Shown here piece by piece: positions 5,299 through 6,619 of a DNA stretch of 6,619 nt. Both the position numbers and the translations under genes were made by a program. The DNA is taken from the NCBI GenBank assembly GCA_044358015.1, contig JBIKOO010000078.1:1-6619 (forward strand), given 5' to 3'. The notes under the pieces are model-generated. The model had not been told where the DNA came from and did not search any database. It worked only from the letters and a program-made list of their open reading frames with translations. Origin of the DNA: Casp-actino8 sp044358015. GTDB taxonomy: Bacteria; Actinomycetota; Acidimicrobiia; Acidimicrobiales; Ilumatobacteraceae. How positions within the stretch are numbered: the stretch's first letter is position 1; every line of letters begins with the position of its first letter.

Positions 5299-6308
5299 GA
5301 TCCATTGAGTAATTTCAACAATATGCGTCTGAACTCGACAGTATGACGGTCTGAGCGTATATGCACCTGTCCACGGTCAAGAGGAACAGTCTTGTCGGCG
5401 AGAAATTCGAGAACTTTCAAATCTTCCACAAAGATTCGATTCTCGTAATCAATCGCGGCTTGAAAATCTTCTGGTGTGTGACAGTCGTTGCGGAGCATCA
5501 CAATGTGCGCCCGCGTGGTATCAGCATTGACTGGTTGACACCAAAAGACAATTGCATTGATCATTCCCGTTGTCGGAATCTCTAGTCGTAAGTTGGCAGT
5601 GAATGGAACGCGATAGTCATAGCGCATGAAACGCTCTTGAACCAACGGGTGTTCGCCGGTTGCGACTAACGGGTCTTCGTGATTTTCGATGAGGTGTGGG
5701 TACTTGACAACAAATCCCCAACCGTCTTCACCGCGCTCGGTGGTGTAATCGGCGACAAGTAAATCTTTGTCAGATCCGAATGTGCCGGCATGAACAAATG
5801 GAAAGTGTGAGAAGTCAAGGAAGTTGTCAACGGCCTGGGCCGCGCCTGCTTTGAAATCAACTGGTGGCATCCAGACGTGTGCAAGTGACTCGTCATCCCA
5901 TTCAGGAATTTCCAAAATGTCGGTGAGAGGTTCGAGTGGTGAAACCCAAATGAGGTCGTACTTTTCTTGAACGAACGGTGCAGTGAGTTGAGCAGGCGGC
6001 AACGTTGCATCTGCGCCAAGGGCGGGCACATGGGCACACTTTCCGTTAGGTCCAAATTGCCAACCGTGATATGGACACTGAATATTCGAGCCGATCACAA
6101 TTCCGTCAGAGAGTCGCGCATAGCGATGGGGACAGACATCAGCAAACACTTTGACCTGTCCATCGAGTCGAACGACGACATAAGGGTCGCCGACTAGTTC
6201 AATACGAGTCGGAGTTTCAGTAAACGAATCAATTCGTCCGATCGGGTGCCAAACATGTTTGAGTTCGGGGGAGATGTTTGAAATTGATGTCATAGAACTA
6301 GATGTCAT
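5295..6308 (-). CDS. Rieske non-heme iron oxygenase (VanA/PaO-like terminal oxygenase)
   Basis: This 337-residue oxygenase component activates O2 to hydroxylate, demethylate or dihydroxylate a small organic substrate. The N-terminal Rieske domain binds [2Fe-2S] through C59-P-H61 (DVCPHRYARL) and C78-x-x-H81 (CPYHGWQF). The catalytic domain has AVDNFLDFSHFPFVHAGTFG (159-178), giving N162, the bridging D165 and iron ligands H168 and H173; the third ligand is probably D296 in IFVEDLKVLE. RSDRHTVEFRRIL (318-330) matches the family's C-terminal QADRxxxEYRR-like end. Length fits single-component terminal oxygenases such as VanA or the purine N-demethylases, which need a separate reductase; none is visible here. 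The start at 6308 is supported by the ATGA overlap with the permease stop and by GAAGAG just upstream; a second ATG at 6293 lies in a repeated MTSSSMTS opening. The permease upstream and methyltransferase downstream suggest catabolism of an imported compound. The substrate is unknown. Confidence 0.9.
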   Translation of the reverse strand: MTSSSMTSISNISPELKHVWHPIGRIDSFTETPTRIELVGDPYVVVRLDGQVKVFADVCPHRYARLSDGIVIGSNIQCPYHGWQFGPNGKCAHVPALGADATLPPAQLTAPFVQEKYDLIWVSPLEPLTDILEIPEWDDESLAHVWMPPVDFKAGAAQAVDNFLDFSHFPFVHAGTFGSDKDLLVADYTTERGEDGWGFVVKYPHLIENHEDPLVATGEHPLVQERFMRYDYRVPFTANLRLEIPTTGMINAIVFWCQPVNADTTRAHIVMLRNDCHTPEDFQAAIDYENRIFVEDLKVLEFLADKTVPLDRGQVHIRSDRHTVEFRRILLKLLNGS

Positions 6309-6619
6309 CGCTCTTCTCGTTCGTAGGGCACACCAAGTGCTGCTGGTGCTCCTAGTTTGCGATGCGCAAAACGACTTGAGACGAGAACAAGGACCACGAT
6401 GGTCATGACAAAGGGCAGGGCATCAAGAATGTCGCCACTGATGTTGACGCCGCGGGCCTTCAATGTGCTGCCGAGAGACTGCAATGCACCGAACAGATAT
6501 GCACCGAGCAGCGTCAAACTCGGTCGCCAGAAGCCGAAGATAACAAGCGCGATGGCAATCCAACCAGCGCCCTTGGTCATGCCATCAACCCAGGTCGGAA
6601 CAATGGCGAGGCTGTAGAA
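6305..6619 (-). CDS. ABC transporter permease, sugar/nucleoside type (C-terminal part)
   Basis: The frame is open from the window edge at 6619, starting FYSLAIVPTWVDGMTKGAG, to a TGA at 6307-6305, giving 104 residues; the gene starts outside the window. The stretch MTKGAGWIAIALVIFGFW matches the MTAGRGFIALALVIFG motif of permeases of the BMP/NupQ-YufQ-like nucleoside and simple-sugar ABC family. Hydrophobic segments are visible at IAIALVIFG, LTLLGAYLFGALQSL and LPFVMTIVVLVLV, followed by a basic loop. The ending PAALGVPYEREER is also characteristic of that family. It is an inner membrane protein that would import a nucleoside, purine or sugar-like solute together with a second permease, an ATPase and a lipoprotein binding protein, expected further upstream. 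It overlaps the Rieske gene start by 4 bases. Confidence 0.88.
   Translation of the reverse strand, partial: FYSLAIVPTWVDGMTKGAGWIAIALVIFGFWRPSLTLLGAYLFGALQSLGSTLKARGVNISGDILDALPFVMTIVVLVLVSSRFAHRKLGAPAALGVPYEREER

Noticed and set aside
5293..5310. ACTCA-TGAGT repeat around the methyltransferase start codon
   Set aside because: Five pairs with an 8-base loop inside coding sequence are easily expected by chance.
5666..6055. 129-codon - strand open frame inside the Rieske oxygenase gene
   Set aside because: It overlaps the catalytic domain of a certain gene on the same strand in another frame and shows no protein-like features.
6278..6308. Repeated ATGACATC, 15 bases apart, at the start of the Rieske gene
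   Set aside because: It is explained as a local duplication of MTS codons at the N-terminus; the ATGA overlap supports the outer start, and no further repeat copies are present.

Overview
The window looks like bacterial chromosome, most likely an actinobacterium. An Acidimicrobiia-like lineage with roughly balanced base composition is my guess, based on gene style and protein flavour and not on any marker gene. Coding density is very high. There are no tRNA or rRNA genes, no CRISPR array, no insertion sequence and no phage genes. No gap between genes exceeds about 75 bases.

Layout. The left half is read on the + strand: a possible tail of an upstream gene (ends at 62); an adducin-type class II aldolase-fold protein (74-826); a protein that resembles only the middle of the first domain of FGGY sugar kinases such as xylulokinase (851-1495); a lipoprotein with a Thr-rich stalk and a pentapeptide-repeat head (1564-2367); and a small two-repeat ferritin-like protein (2417-2884). 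A SnoaL/NTF2-like protein lies on the - strand (2911-3357). It is divergent from a saccharopine-dehydrogenase-family oxidoreductase on the + strand (3418-4716). The right end is a tightly coupled - strand operon read from right to left: the C-terminal part of a sugar/nucleoside-type ABC permease (6305 to beyond 6619), a Rieske non-heme iron oxygenase (5295-6308) and a SAM-dependent methyltransferase (4720-5298). Both junctions in it are 4-base ATGA overlaps.

How the genes may work together. The permease-oxygenase-methyltransferase operon suggests uptake of a small molecule followed by oxidative attack on it; the substrate cannot be read from the sequence. The aldolase-fold and FGGY-like genes resemble a sugar kinase/aldolase pair. 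However, the FGGY-like protein lacks the ATP-binding N-terminal motif and the whole second domain, and the aldolase lacks the usual catalytic Glu, so ordinary phospho-sugar cleavage is unlikely.

The points most worth a second look are the orphan FGGY fragment, a 10-bp stem that buries the ribosome-binding site of the ferritin-like gene, the 79-residue internal duplication in that protein, and the permease/Rieske/methyltransferase operon. I found no wholly new system that the sequence alone could prove.
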